A DNA stretch of 64,000 nt from Eulemur rufifrons (lineage: Eukaryota > Chordata > Mammalia > Primates > Lemuridae), in contig NC_090996.1 in NCBI RefSeq assembly GCF_041146395.1, forward strand, positions 31,458,738 to 31,522,737. Direction: 5' to 3'. Position 1 is the stretch's first letter. Each line of letters begins with the position of its first letter. The notes under the pieces are model-generated. The model searched no databases. It saw nothing but the letters and a program-made list of their open reading frames with translations, and was not told the DNA's origin. Shown here in pieces: positions 10,030 to 21,300 of this stretch. A program made the position numbers and the translations under genes.

Positions 10030-10720
10030 TAATTGATTTTTAGCACAGGAAGCCTTACCTCCCAATATAGCACTGGACCCTTTTTCCTTGTAGCCAATGG
10101 CAAAAGATCCATTTATAAATTGTTAAACGTGTTCACAGCTAAATGACACCAAAATAGCCCAGGAATATTTTAATATTCATAGTTTGCTTTGATTAAAATA
10201 CAAACTTTTCACGTTAGCTCTGGGATTATTTTTCATGATGCAGGAGGGTTACAGAGCTGAGTGCCACTTAATTTAGTGTTTAATCAGGAGAACTACTGTG
10301 GCATCAGGCTGATTAGGTTGGCTCAACTGCTGCCTGCTCAATTTTTCCCCATAATTGCGGGATATTCTTTACGGTGACAAGTGCCCAGACGGTGGAATTC
10401 CAATATGCTATACATCAGCTTCTCCATTATTGGATTAGCTGGATGTGGCATCGTTACTGCTGCACTTTCATTCCTATCATTGATCGCGTCGTCCCTGCTA
10501 TTTCACAATTAATGCAAGTCTGCCGGATTGATCAATCTTCTCATGCGCCCGGGCCGAAGTCGATATATTCTCATGGCTGCGTGTTAGTGATCTGCAGGGT
10601 TTCTCTCAAGGCCTGCGGATTTTTCACCGTGGTGAGAGATTTTCTCATTTTAAGATGCTTCAGACTGCATCAGACCACCTGATGCATCGTCTTGGATTTA
10701 CACGTGTGCAGAGGAAAGAA
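10030..10720. promoter_or_regulatory. strong candidate conserved noncoding element (enhancer-like)
   Basis: About 690 bases without repeats and with retained CpGs ('gatcgcgtcgtccc', 'gcgcccgggccgaagtcgat') in a CpG-poor setting. It is dense in TAAT-core and GGATTA words, for example 'gtttaatcagg', 'gctgattaggttgg', 'ccattattggattagctgg' and 'cacaattaatgcaa'. GGATTA is the K50 homeodomain (OTX/PITX/CRX-type) core. A hairpin-like pair TGCATCAG (10666-10673) and CTGATGCA (10679-10686) lies near the right edge. This texture is typical of deeply conserved developmental enhancers. Function and conservation are inferred. A 102-codon frame here is not credible as coding. Confidence 0.5.
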
Positions 10721-10748
10721 AGGAAGGAAGAAAGAGTAAGAAAGAGAG
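10705..10748. repeat. purine-rich (GAAA/GGAA) tract
   Basis: A mostly A/G run of GAAAGGAAGGAAG-type units bordering the preceding block. Confidence 0.8.
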
Positions 10749-11599
10749 GCATCTTGCTGGTACAGCTGTCCGTCTCTCGAATTATTATTCTGCTAACCGA
10801 ATTTTACTTTCTGAAACTTTATGACATCCATTCAAGACCCAGCCAAGCCAACTCACCATCAATATCATCCTCAAGGCAGAAAGGCTGAAGAAGACAGAGT
10901 TTGCAAACACATGCTCTCTGGTAACAACTCTTCCCAGGATGTCAGGGTTGTATACGGGTTTTCAATAATAACTTGAACAGGAGGCAGGAAAGGACAATAG
11001 CTGTGGGTGTGGCTGAAAACTGGATGACAAGTTAGCTGCTAACTGAATGGAGCTAATGACAACTTGAGTTAATTTAATTTAATTAATATACATTTTATGG
11101 TATTATTTTAAAAGATATTCTATTGAATATAAAACAAAAGTAATTTCAACACTGGGGAGATGGGATATATTTTTTAAAGGGAAGCAGAAATTGATAATCA
11201 ATTCTTCTAATGACCACGTCACTGACTCACTAAAAGCCAATTTACCAAATAACCAATTCTCTGAAAACCACGAGTTCGTCTTTGTGGTTTCTGAGTAGAA
11301 CCTGGACAAGGAAGCTGGACAAGGTCCCACATTAATCTCACCCCAAGAAGTTATATTCATAAAATGAGAAGATTTGATGTGCATATAGTTTGTTTTTAAT
11401 ACATACTAACTTGATTACATTATTTATATTTAATAATTGTAGTTACCATCGAAGCTTTCCTCATGTTCCATTGATGCTACTTTCCTGGAAGTACATGGTT
11501 TTTCTTCAGAGGTATTTTAATGCCTGGTTTTATTTTATGCAAAAGAAAGGGGGGCGGGGGTAATATGCATCCCTGGGGGCAGATTCAACAGGGATTCAG
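10749..11599. other. AT-rich unique sequence
   Basis: No family is recognised. A TTAA-rich stretch (about 11070-11120) reads 'gttaatttaatttaattaat'. No exon-like feature. Confidence 0.45.
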
Positions 11600-11639
11600 A
11601 AACTCTTTTTTAAATGGCTTCTCTAGTATTCTCCACCCA

Positions 11640-11995
11640 TCTTTAGACCCATTTTATGCAATGCTCCTGCAAGATTAGTCTTTGTAAAGCACAAGCTGAT
11701 TGTGTTATCTTCCTTTGAGAAACAAAACACTATAGGAAAAAAGTACCTTCCATGATCTACTCAGAGTTTACAGGATGGATATAACTGTAATCAAATCTTG
11801 GCCTCATCTCCCTTCCCAGCCCCCCCCCCACTTTCCAACTCCCTAAGTGTCTGTCCTGTGTCCTCCTCATTTCTAGTCACTTCTTATTATAATATACTGA
11901 CCCTATTAGGATGTTGAGAGAAAGTCCTGCCAAGCTCATTTCCTTTTATCGCCTAGCATAACATCTTCCTCCCACAAAGCAGATATTTAAGAAAT
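11640..11995 (+). mobile_element. L2 LINE fragment (probable)
   Basis: 'atgctcctgcaagattagtc' then 'tttgtaaagcacaagctgat', 'ccttccatgatctactcaga', and 'tcctcctcatttctagtcac' resemble in order the L2 3' region (agagtgatctttttaaa...cagatcatg ... ggcctacatgatctggcccc ... ctcatctcc). Contains a C homopolymer at about 11820-11830. Strongly diverged. Confidence 0.5.
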
Positions 11996-12052
11996 GTATT
12001 TTAAGCCACCTAATGCTATGTTAAAACATTTTAAAGGATCTTTTTTAAATCT

Positions 12053-12070
12053 TCTTTTTTTTTTTTTTTC
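12053..12070. repeat. poly(T) tract
   Basis: About seventeen T residues, directly visible. Confidence 0.85.
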
Positions 12071-12199
12071 GGTTTGGTAAATAAAAATCTCTGATATTAG
12101 TCAGGACGCTTTCATGTGTGAACACACCTGGTCATATACACATACATATGCATTCCCCAAATAGCTTAGAGAATAAAAGAAAATGCATTGTGGATGCAC

Positions 12200-12505
12200 A
12201 GTTCTAAAAGGCAGATGAACTTCAGGCACAGCTGTATCAAGGGCCTCAAGTGACAGCATCAAGATTTCCCCTTCCTCCATTTCCTGGATTGTGTCTCCGT
12301 ACATTGAGGGAGGGATGGCCACCCTAACGCTAGACTCACCTCTGACGTGCTCAACAAGATTTCCCATAAGGAAAGGAGGATTTCTCCATAGAGTCCAAAC
12401 AGCAAAGTCCCACAGGGACTAAGTGGTCCACCTGGATCACGGGCCCACCCCTGAATCAGTTGTGCTCAGGGCTATGGGTCACTCTGAATGCTAAGATGTC
12501 ACCCA
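12200..12505 (+). mobile_element. decayed interspersed repeat, family not assigned
   Basis: 'gggcctcaagtgacagcatc' then 'aagatttccccttcctccat', 'gatggccaccc' and 'acgggcccacccctgaatca' follow the order of a common mammalian repeat whose start reads 'gctgcaagtaacagaa'. The copies at 25690 and 27850 appear related. I know the wording but not the family name with certainty. Confidence 0.4.
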
Positions 12506-12587
12506 CATGCTCGGTCCTGTGCACAAGAAGAAACTCCAGTAGAACCAAATAGAATCATTCTTCGCACAAAAGAGGGACCCTCTTTCT

Positions 12588-12604
12588 AAAAAAAAAAAAA
12601 AAAG
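12588..12604. repeat. poly(A) tract
   Basis: About sixteen A residues. No retroposon body is recognised upstream. Confidence 0.85.
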
Positions 12605-12899
12605 TGAGATAGACGCTGGATAGTGTTAAAAACAATAATAAAGATGTTCATTAAATCCCCCAAATTGAGCTACCTACTAGTTCTGAAAAGTTTCCATAAA
12701 GAAACGACTGAGTCAGTGCTAGGACAGAAAATGTATAGGTTGATCCAAGAACACCTGGTCATCTGACAAAGTCAAAAAGCCCTCTGGTTGGACAAGAAGG
12801 AGCCAGCTTGAAGAGGGTTACCTTGGGCCACGATAGGGCTTCAGAACGGACAGTGAGAACGATCACTGGTCATGTTTGGAATGTGACAGCAAACTAACT

Positions 12900-13895
12900 C
12901 AATAATTTGAGAAATGGAAAAATATAATGGAAAGTGCATGTAGCTTATCTTTTTATGTGAACTGTCCTCAGGTTAAGAAAATAATTTTAAGAGGAGATTT
13001 TTCTCTGCAGAAGTATTCCATCTAATAAACGAAAAAGGAAAAATGACAATAAGTAGTAGTGGTTGTTAAAAATCTCCAGAAAAGACAGACAGGCAGACAT
13101 CATGTGCCTTCTGATAGAAGCACACAAGAACATTTATGATGTGGTTTTGCCAAGGGAAAAAAAAAAAGAATGAAAATATCATCAAACTTCTGAATCCAGC
13201 CTTTCCTTTACAGAAAATATAGGGGTAGAAAATGCAATTAGCAAAACCGGACTAAGGGAAGACACTTTAATAAAAATGATTTAGTATCCTCAACAAATAG
13301 ATTACAAAGAAGAAATAAAATAATGAGCTGGAGGGGGTTTCTTCAGGGACATATTAACTAATTTTAATTTGAGACATATCAATTTAGTTTTAATTTCTGA
13401 TCAATAAGCAAACTTAAAAAAATGAATAAGACGATCAGATAAACTTAACATTGATAGAATAATTATTAAGGAATAATTGTTGATTTCAAGGCATAATAAT
13501 CTTAACGATAACATGCTTCTTTTTCTAAAGAGTCCTCATCTTCTGATTATACATACTGAAATGTTTTAAAATAATATATGTTTGAACACTTAATCATATT
13601 AAAGAATTGTTGCTAATTTTAAAGGCCTAATAACATTACTGATAATATGGTTCTCTTTCCTAAAGAGTTCTCATCTTTTGAATATGCATACTGATATATC
13701 AAATAACAATAATATGTTTGGAATTTGCTCCAAAGTATTCATGGGGAAGAGAGAGGAAAATTAAAGTACAAAAGGGACAAGTTTGGCCATGTGTTGAAGC
13801 TTGGTGATGGGTACACGTGGGATCAGTATACTATTCGCTCTGATTTTCCATGCTTGAAATTTTTCATTATCTAAACATTTTAAAACCATCCCTTT
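12900..13895 (+). mobile_element. old L1 (L1ME/L1MC-type) 3' UTR
   Basis: The right end 'agtttggccatgtgttgaag', 'cttggtgatgggtacacgtg', 'atcagtatactattcgctct' and 'gcttgaaatttttcattatc' is the usual end of old mammalian L1 elements. Upstream, a segment from 'aaggcataataatcttaacg' to 'cttctgattatacatactga' (from about 13488) recurs from 'aaggcctaataacattactg' to 'cttttgaatatgcatactga' (from about 13622), an offset near 135 bases, as in L1ME-type 3' UTRs. The left boundary is uncertain and no ORF2 remnant was recognised. Confidence 0.72.
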
Positions 13896-14299
13896 AAAAA
13901 AAATAAAAACAGAATGAGTTTAGGTATCACCAAATCATTGTGGTCCACTGATGAATCTGGAGTAGAAACATAGCTCCAGTATGTGTGGGCATCTTGATTA
14001 AAACTTAGGTGCAATTTCAGACGTGTGCTTACGACTAAAATGCCCTTCCTACTTTCCCAAGACAGCCTGGTGGGTTGGGTCTTCTGTTCAAGGCAACCCA
14101 GAACCTTCCATTCAACGACCTTCACTCTTGGAATAGTCTGAGGGCACAGGACACCGAATGTGAAAGGAAATTGGGATTTTGAGACACTAGAAAGAATTAT
14201 CATTAATCTCTCATAAAGGCATAACCTAAATCAAAACCCCTTTTGGTTCTTCAACAAAACCAGCTTGTTCCCACATGGACCTTTCTGGAACTTTCTGTC

Positions 14300-14462
14300 T
14301 CTTGCTCTTGGTAGGGTCAACTCTCCGCCAAGTGCTCAGACATCACCTCTCCCCTGACACCTTCCCTGATCACAACTACCACAACACCAAAATCGTTCTG
14401 TATCTCACTGGCTTCACTCTTCCCCCTTCAGATCAGATTTCATCTATAGCATCTTAGGTATT
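14300..14462 (+). mobile_element. L2 LINE 3' fragment
   Basis: 'gtgctcagacatcacctctc' then 'ccctgacaccttccctgatc' and 'acaac' matches the L2 wording 'ctcaaatgtcacctcctcagagaggccttccctgaccac'. Short and diverged. Confidence 0.6.
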
Positions 14463-14659
14463 TCTTGGTCTGTGCGTAAACATTGGATCAAAATGGCAGC
14501 AACTGGTGAGTGTTGTTCACCACCTAAGAGTCACCTTACCTAGGATAGTTCCTGAAAACCATTAGGTAATCAACCAATACTTGAATTAATAAATGCTTAA
14601 CAGTTAAATCACTGCTAATCCACCAAATCTATCACTTTGGCTACTACCAACTTACACTA

Positions 14660-14765
14660 AATACATATTACATATTACCTACATATAATATATATGGATA
14701 ATATAAATATTATCCATATATAATATATATTATTTATATATTTTTATATACACATATATTTTCTA
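14660..14765. repeat. AT-rich tract with a near-perfect palindrome
   Basis: Within a TA-rich tract, the 16-base arm TATATATGGATAATAT (14689-14704) is followed after AA by its exact reverse complement ATATTATCCATATATA (14707-14722). Pairing continues outward past single mismatches. Such AT palindromes can extrude cruciforms and are unstable. Confidence 0.9.
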
Positions 14766-15910
14766 AGCACTTCCTACCTTGAATTTTAACAACAGAACAG
14801 CATCTATCATCTTTAATTATAGTTCCTTTTTCTTTATTTTGCTAGGACTGGTAATAGTTTAATTGGAACTAATAAAACTAATAAAACATATAATATTAAA
14901 ATAGATTTGGGAGTTTTTTTTTACCTTTCGGTAAGAACTTGCATGATAGTGCACAACCTTCAGACAATTAAAAGGATGTTCTGATAACTCTTTCCTGCTG
15001 TTACTAGAAGACAAGTTATTTGTGCTAAGAGAGCAAGAAACCCTACCTCAGAGAAATAGAGAATTGAGTAGTTTGCAGTTGTGAGAACAACAAAGTTAGC
15101 ATTCAATTAAGTTCCATCACAAGATTTATACTAATCATTAACCAAAAGTTGTCTTCTGTTCAGTTTCAGGAAATTGAACAACACCCTGACGAAGAGAGAG
15201 ACCCCTTAAAAATTAAGCAATAATTATGGTATGTTTGCAAAATGCAGTCTATCTTTGGTATCTTGAGTTTCTTGGCTGTGTAATTTGCATACACATTAAA
15301 CTCTGTGGGAAATTGGAAAGCAATTCAGAATTCAACAATTAAAAGATACAAATTAAAATTGTTAGCATTAACTTAAAGTTTATTGCTGGTGCAATGCTCT
15401 TGGATATAAATGAACTCTGATCAAGCAGCCATTTCTCTCTTGGAAGTTCAACATACTTTCCACTTAGGTTTCCAAGTGTACCTTTAGGTCATTAGTCTTG
15501 CTGATCCCCCTTTGCATTCGTAAATATATTCCTTAAATAAATATAAACATGTATTGGATGCAGATAGTTTTTTTTTTTTTTTTTAAATTAGGAAGAGAAG
15601 TTGAGTCAAATCACGCTGGTGTTCAAAAGGACTTGCCCTCTCTTAAAGTGTCTTAAAATTATTTGGGGGGGGAATTCTCAGATAATTCTGTATTTAATTG
15701 CAGCTAATAGTGAGAAAAGACCACTGTTAAGAATGGTGAGTTTGAGAGGAAAACAGTCAACACAACAATAGCCACACATTGCTTTTTCCTTTTTATATAT
15801 CTCTATTTTAGTTATAAATAATGCACATCTATCTCTACATATAGTATAAAACTTGATGAGAAAATCTGCAGTGCTGCACTGACTTTTTCTTGGTAACATA
15901 TTAAGAACTC
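14766..15910. other. AT-rich unique sequence
   Basis: A poly(T) run lies at about 15568-15584. No repeat family, exon or RNA gene is recognised in the rest. Confidence 0.45.
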
Positions 15911-15914
15911 TCTA

Positions 15915-16118
15915 GTCTAACTGCCTGGATGCAAAGCTCAGCTCTATCCCCTCCTACATCTAAGACTAAAGGTATGTTATCCCTTCAGCCCCTGAGTCCC
16001 CTTCTGCAAAACAGGGACAATAATAGTAGCCAACTCATAGATTGGTTGTGGAGACTGAATGAGGAAAAGTTTAAATCCCTGTATTTGACATGTAGAAAGT
16101 GCTCAATAGTCACAAACC
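15915..16118 (+). mobile_element. MIR SINE
   Basis: 'ctgcctggatgcaaagctca', 'ccttctgcaaaacagggaca', 'ataatagtagccaactcata' and 'tagaaagtgctcaatagtca' follow the sense MIR consensus from 5' part to 3' end. Nearly full length. Confidence 0.8.
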
Positions 16119-16149
16119 ATTATTTTTGTTTATTTTTGTTATGCACTGG

Positions 16150-16370
16150 ATTATGAATCGAATCCCAACCCTACGGCTTTCTAGCTCTATGACCCTGGAC
16201 AAGTTATTAATAATTAACCTCTTTGTGCCTCACTGTCCTCAGTGGTAAAATGAGGATATAGTACCTACATCACAGGGTTGTTAGGCTAGAAAATGAGTTA
16301 AATACCCCTCAAGCACTTACAATAGTGCCTGGGATGTAGGCAAGCTTAAGTATTTTTAAATAATAAATAT
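16150..16370 (+). mobile_element. MIR SINE, nearly full length
   Basis: 'cgaatcccaaccctacggct', 'atgaccctggacaagttatt', 'gtaaaatgaggatatagtac', 'ctacatcacagggttgttag' and 'acttacaatagtgcctggga' match MIR in order. It sits 30-40 bases after another MIR in the same orientation, with no linking duplication evident. Confidence 0.88.
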
Positions 16371-17100
16371 GCAAGTATAGATAGGTACATAGATATAGGT
16401 ATCTCAATCTATACACATACACACACATGCACAGAGATAATGAAAGACAGCTGTTCCAATACAAAATTGGAAAAATTCCAACATTACTTTAATGTTATTC
16501 TAAACTAGAGATACTCAATATTATTGTGTTGAATTTAAAAACAAAGGTTGGATTAAACTTTCTTATATTCGAGATGGCCAGGAAATCAAAGAGAAATGGT
16601 GTATCGGGAACTGCCATGTATTCCACATGGCCAAGTTTCAGAGACAACAAAATGCTCTTGACATTATAACTCATGGGATATACCTGGATCATTGATGGTC
16701 CTTCAACATGCCCCAGGGCCACCAACTTGGGGACCAATTATCAAGGTAAGTCCAGACGTTTAGATTTTTATGCTATAAATATACTTCCAATGGGAAAAAG
16801 CGAACAGGGACCAGGAAGTTTCAGACTCACAGGAACTGGGTTATTTTTTCCTATATGTGTTTTCTAATAAAGTGGTGGTTCATTTACGGGGAGGGGTGGA
16901 GAGAAGCAGATACTTGGGCGTTGAGTTGTAAAATCGGAACTGATCTAAAGTGTGAGTACATCTAGCTCTTACTTCAAAGCTTTTCTCTTCTGTCTCCACT
17001 GGCAAGACTATTAGCTCAGGAATTTTAAAACATCCTTAGATCTATCAGACACCATAATAATGAAGAACAAAATGGCCCCTAAAGTTGGCTACATACAAGG
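16371..17100. other. unique sequence with a short GATA/CA tract
   Basis: An imperfect TAGA/TACA-CA run lies at about 16375-16435. No repeat family or exon is recognised in the remainder. Confidence 0.45.
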
Positions 17101-17102
17101 AC

Positions 17103-17137
<35 letters not shown>
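17101..17137. repeat. (AC)n microsatellite
   Basis: About 36 bases, nearly pure AC, the longest dinucleotide run in this part of the window. Confidence 0.95.
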
Positions 17138-17138
<1 letters not shown>

Positions 17139-17384
17139 GGCTACTTTTATATCACAGTCATTTTGTAATCAATACAGGTTTGACTAAAGCAAATCATATC
17201 TTCTCATTAATTGATCACATTCACCCAATTGCCATTATATAAAGTCACACTGTAAAAGAAATATCCCTAACAAGGGAGCTGAGATATTAGCCTAAATTAA
17301 GGGGTCAGATAACACAGTAAGCTTGTTCTGAATTTTTAATTTTCCACTTAACAGAGGAGTTTTAGTCACAATAATCAGACACAG

Positions 17385-17466
17385 TATATATGACACACAC
17401 GCATACACACACATCCTTTAACAGAATGGCCAATATATACAAACAACAAAACAAAACAAAACAAAA
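17385..17466. repeat. (AC)n and (AAAAC)n short tandem repeats
   Basis: A short interrupted AC run at about 17392-17412 and AAAAC units at about 17443-17466. No retroposon body adjoins them. Confidence 0.85.
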
Positions 17467-18179
17467 AACCCCAAGAATCTCATGCCCAATCAGAGATATA
17501 TATGGATAAAGAGATCTTCAAATTAATTTGGAGTTTTGTTTTGATAACAGCTCACCTTGTGTCTACTATCTAAAGTGGATTTTTATCGGCCTCTGAAAGC
17601 AAATGGCTTACATGTAATTTGGTCAGTAAAATATATAAATGTTTAAAGAGTAACAAAATAACATATTTCAGAAAGAGCTGAAGAAAATGATAGCTTTAGG
17701 ACTTTCAAAATAAAACCAGGATCCTTTCTGGTAGAGAGGCATAAAAGAGATTAAGTGGACAGTACTTTCTCTGAATTATTGATGTAATCAAAACAGGGGC
17801 AGATACACAACATCCATCTTCCTGGTGCTGGATGCGACATCAAATTTTAGCTGGGCTTTGCCTTTTTTTTTCCTCCCCCACTAAAAAATGCAAGAAAATT
17901 GGTCATCTGTTGTTTACCTAAAAGATACAGAGTTTCGTAACAGTTCTTAACACGCCATTAAAAAGAGATAACTGTGGGTGGTTTTCACAAGCAGGTGCAT
18001 AAAGCACTCGCTCATCCTCCATCCATGTTTTAAGCTCAAGTCTGAGTTTAGATCAACACCTGAAATTTTAAGATCATTAGAATACAGACATTTATAACTA
18101 ACCCTGCATTTGAGATGGCTTCATTAAGTCAGGAGGCAGAATTCTATTAGATAAAGCTGTGCACTCCATAGCTTAACCT
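17467..18179. other. unique AT-rich sequence
   Basis: No repeat family, exon or RNA gene is recognised. The texture is low in CpG with AT-rich homeodomain-like words. It leads without a sharp boundary into the candidate element at 18180. Confidence 0.4.
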
Positions 18180-18830
18180 TAAAGTGCTAATGCAGTCTTT
18201 TCCTCCTAATTTTGCAGACGGGAAAGGAGCTTCCTGTGGCTCCCTGATCCCGCCAATACCCCAAGCCCAATTCCCAGATTCCCCTCATCGCGGGCAGATA
18301 CCATTTCAACAGATGTCAGGAACAGCTAAAGTGCACTTAGGCCTATTTGTTAAACTCCCGAAGGGGGAGGTAGATTGGCGAAATCCAGCCAGTAATTAAA
18401 CCACATACTTCTTCTAAAGCTGCCTCTACCCCTCTTCCCTGCATAATCTCTCTGCCTTGCATCAAATCATTTAGGCACTTATTGGCTACAATCAATACAA
18501 TATGAGATACATTAATTTCCTCCCTGAGAGACTTTCGGGGAAGAGGTGGTATTGCTTCACAAGCATTTTGGCGTGTTCGCGCAAGCACAACATCAAACGT
18601 AGCAGCGTAGCCTCCATGCTCTATACTGGCAGATTTATGGTCCTCCCCTGCCCCGTGCCCATGGAGCTGGGCTGCTGCCAAACACACGCAAATTGGATTG
18701 GAGCGAGAAACATTAAATATATTACCTAATGCACACAAATGCTAAATAGCGCAAATCACGGTGAAGAAGTGGCCTGGCTGAGCGGAATTTCAACAATTAA
18801 ACTCAAGTCTTTCCATATGTTGCAGCACCC
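18180..18830. promoter_or_regulatory. candidate conserved noncoding element (enhancer-like)
   Basis: A 650-base repeat-free block with retained CpGs ('gtgttcgcgcaagc', 'cgtagcagcgtag'). Homeodomain-type words include 'ccagtaattaaacc', 'acaatcaatacaat', 'acattaatttcc', 'acaattaaactc', and a TTTATGG word ('cagatttatggtc') of the posterior HOX/CDX type. A 131-codon minus-strand frame (18343-18738) runs across it, but it has no recognisable domain and no flanking splice signals I would trust. Regulatory function is inferred. Confidence 0.45.
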
Positions 18831-19629
18831 CTTGTGCCTCGCTATGTAGAATGAAATTATGAGGGTGGGGGGAAGATCTTTAGCCAGGTTTCCCGATCAC
18901 AGATTCTGTGCCTTCGATGCAACAAGACTGCTTCTTCCCCTCACCTAGAATAAGCTCCAGGAATCGTAAGGTGAGCAAAGGCATGCATCAGGGGAAGGAG
19001 CTCAGTGAAGATCTGCCCTATTCACTATCTTTCATACCACAAATGTGTTACATTTTTTTCAAGTCGACACACGTTATAGATCCCAATTCTCAGAAGAATC
19101 ATTTGAACAACAAGCGTGACTCCCAGGGAAGCGTGCACTACCATGGTCTATGATTCCCTGGCACCCACGGCCATCTCCCAGCCATCAATACTATTCAGCC
19201 TCCAGTGATTTTACTCGACAAGTAAGACAAAGAAAAGCAAGCCGACAATACGGTTCAGTCCATCTATGGATCCTGCGTAGAACTAAAGGTGACTGCAGTT
19301 GACTAACAAAAGAAATCAGGGAAAGACCAGGAGAGTCAGGCTACAGATGCAAAATTAAAATCTATCAGAAATTCAGACAATAAACAGTCCCCAGTATCAG
19401 GCTCCCGGCTTCACATTTAAAGCAAAGAATTAATTGGGGAAGCAGGATTCTGCATTTTACAGTGAAAACCGTTGTAATTTTCTCATTAACTACACTCTGC
19501 TTGGGCACTGGGCAATGAATGTGATGAAACATCAGAAATCTTTTCTTTTCTTTTTGAAAGGGATAGGCTTTCTGGGCAATGGCCATCAGTCATGACATGA
19601 TATACAATGAATGCTAGATACAGGAGAGT

Positions 19630-19772
19630 CAGAAAAGACTGGCCTTGGGGCTATCTCCCTGTGTGACCTTGGGTAGATCACAGGACCTCCTTGGACTCGG
19701 GCCACCTTGTCTGTAAAACCATTTGCTGGTTTCTGAAGCCCTTTGTGGCTCTAACAGCATATGGTTCAAGTT
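19630..19772 (+). mobile_element. MIR SINE fragment
   Basis: 'tgtgtgaccttgggtagatc' followed by a decayed 'cctcagtttcctcatctgtaaaa' equivalent ('ccaccttgtctgtaaaacca') identifies the MIR core in sense orientation. Confidence 0.7.
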
Positions 19773-20089
19773 ATGTAACTGGTATCCTTAACTGCCCTCC
19801 TACCTAGTCTTTAAGACAGATCCTTTCTGTGCAGTGAACACCAGAGAGAAATGCCACGGCTACTAATGAGCCCAAGCTGACCTTGGAAGGGGCCAACAGC
19901 CTACGTTAAGAACTTGCTTCTTGATTAGCCAGATTCTGCTCAGCTTGCTGCACAGAATGGAAAGGAAGAGATGGTGAAACCTGTTCCCTCTAAGGAATGG
20001 GTGGAATTCTGGCTGGCAAAGACATATACCAGTATTTTCTAGATGCAGATCACACTCCAACATCAGTTTTCAAGCACAGGTTTTTGGAA

Positions 20090-20215
20090 TACCAGTGTTT
20101 GAAACACTGTGAATCCTGCTTACAACACAGATGCTGGGACATCCCCACCACCCTGTTAATTGAATCAGAAACTCTGTACATGAACCCTAAGACAAATGAA
20201 TTTGGATCAAAATCC
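20090..20215 (+). mobile_element. possible hAT (MER-type) fragment
   Basis: 'cagtgtttgaaacactgtga', 'cacagatgctgggacatccc' and 'ttgaatcagaaactctg' loosely follow a common Charlie-type nonautonomous element (…cagattgctgggccccac…gattcagtaggtctgg…). Weak and short; treat as tentative. Confidence 0.3.
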
Positions 20216-20324
20216 CGAAGTGATTCCTATGTACATCAACATTTGAGAAATGGGTTGATCTTGACAATCACGTGGTTAGCTCCTTTCATAAATGCAGATG
20301 TCTATGTATTTGTGCAAATTATTT

Positions 20325-20478
20325 TATCGACTCCCCTAGGAGACTATAAGCTTCTCAAAGCCCAGAAGGTATCATCCTCATTGATGTCACTGATGTCTCC
20401 CTGGCATCCTGTCTAGTACCAGTGCATACAGACACACATACTAGTGGTCAATAAATGTTTGCTGAACTGAATTGAAGA
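20325..20478 (+). mobile_element. L2 LINE 3' end
   Basis: 'ctaggagactataagcttct', 'tctccctggcatcctgtcta', then 'gtggtcaataaatgtttgct' and 'gaactgaattg' follow the L2 3' terminus in order, including the typical end '…caataaatgtttgttgaatgaa'. Confidence 0.82.
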
Positions 20479-20910
20479 AATACAACTCTCCACCCTGGGT
20501 GTGTAGCCAATGAGAGTATCTAGGCACAGAGCTCTGGAATCTCTGGAATGTGTATCAATGAGCAATGTGGTAGGTAGTTCCCATTCACAAGAAATTGTGA
20601 GAGCCACCTTTCTCATCTGTGCCACATACCATGAAAAATGACAGCCTTATTTTACATATTAAAAAAAATTACAAATAGGTACATCATGATTTTCTGTTCT
20701 CAAGGCTCTTTGATCTTCTTTCCCCGGGCTTTGACAAGAAGGTTGGCCTTGAATTCACCTGAGCTGGACGTGGAAGATCATGAAAGATCAGTAGGCTTAA
20801 GTAACCCATTCAAGGTCACCTTCACAACTATACGATGGGACTTTGACTTAGTGAACGTGGATAATTTTTGTGAGACAGAGTATTGTCTTTCTATACAATT
20901 ACTACCAGAA

Positions 20911-20932
20911 TTAAAAAAAAAAAAAAAAAAAA
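20911..20932. repeat. poly(A) tract
   Basis: About twenty A residues. It lies 35 bases left of an antisense L2 fragment and has no obvious retroposon body of its own. Confidence 0.9.
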
Positions 20933-20967
20933 GCAAAGCAAAAAGAATGCAAACTCGAGAGTTTCAG

Positions 20968-21090
20968 TTCTGCTCATTTATTCAACAAATGCTCCCTGAA
21001 TGCCTACTATGTGTTCAGCACTTCATTAGCTGTCAGGGACACACACCGACCCAAAAGCATGCAGTATCTGCCCTCCTGAAGTTTGTATTC
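20968..21090 (-). mobile_element. L2 LINE 3' end
   Basis: The plus strand reads 'tcatttattcaacaaatgct', 'ccctgaatgcctactatgtg', 'ttcagcacttcattagctgt' and 'tctgccctcctgaagtttgt', the antisense of the L2 3' end in the expected order. Confidence 0.82.
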
Positions 21091-21179
21091 TGTTACAGCA
21101 GAATTAAAAAAATTCTATTCCATCTAGTTTGCAGACACTTGTCCAGTTTGCCTTTTGTCTTTTGTTTTTCCTTAAATAC

Positions 21180-21300
21180 CTTTTATTGTTTATAGTCAAG
21201 GTATACACCATGATATTATGGGATACACAGAGATAGTAAAATGAAGACTATTGTGAAGCAAATTAACATAACCATCATCTTGGTTTTCTTTATGGTGTAT
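21180..21300 (-). mobile_element. old L1 3' UTR fragment
   Basis: 'ggtatacaccatgatattat' and 'caaattaacataaccatcat' resemble the antisense of an old L1 3' UTR (…ctaattaacatatccatcacctc…). Short and tentative. Confidence 0.45.

Noticed and set aside
18343..18738. 131-codon minus-strand frame over an enhancer-like block
   Set aside because: Tempting because the block may be conserved, but there is no domain, no splice-site pair I trust, and the TAAT-rich texture fits regulatory DNA better.
20638..21195. 185-codon plus-strand open frame
   Set aside because: It reads through a poly(A) run as poly-lysine and through an antisense L2 fragment, so it cannot be a conserved gene.
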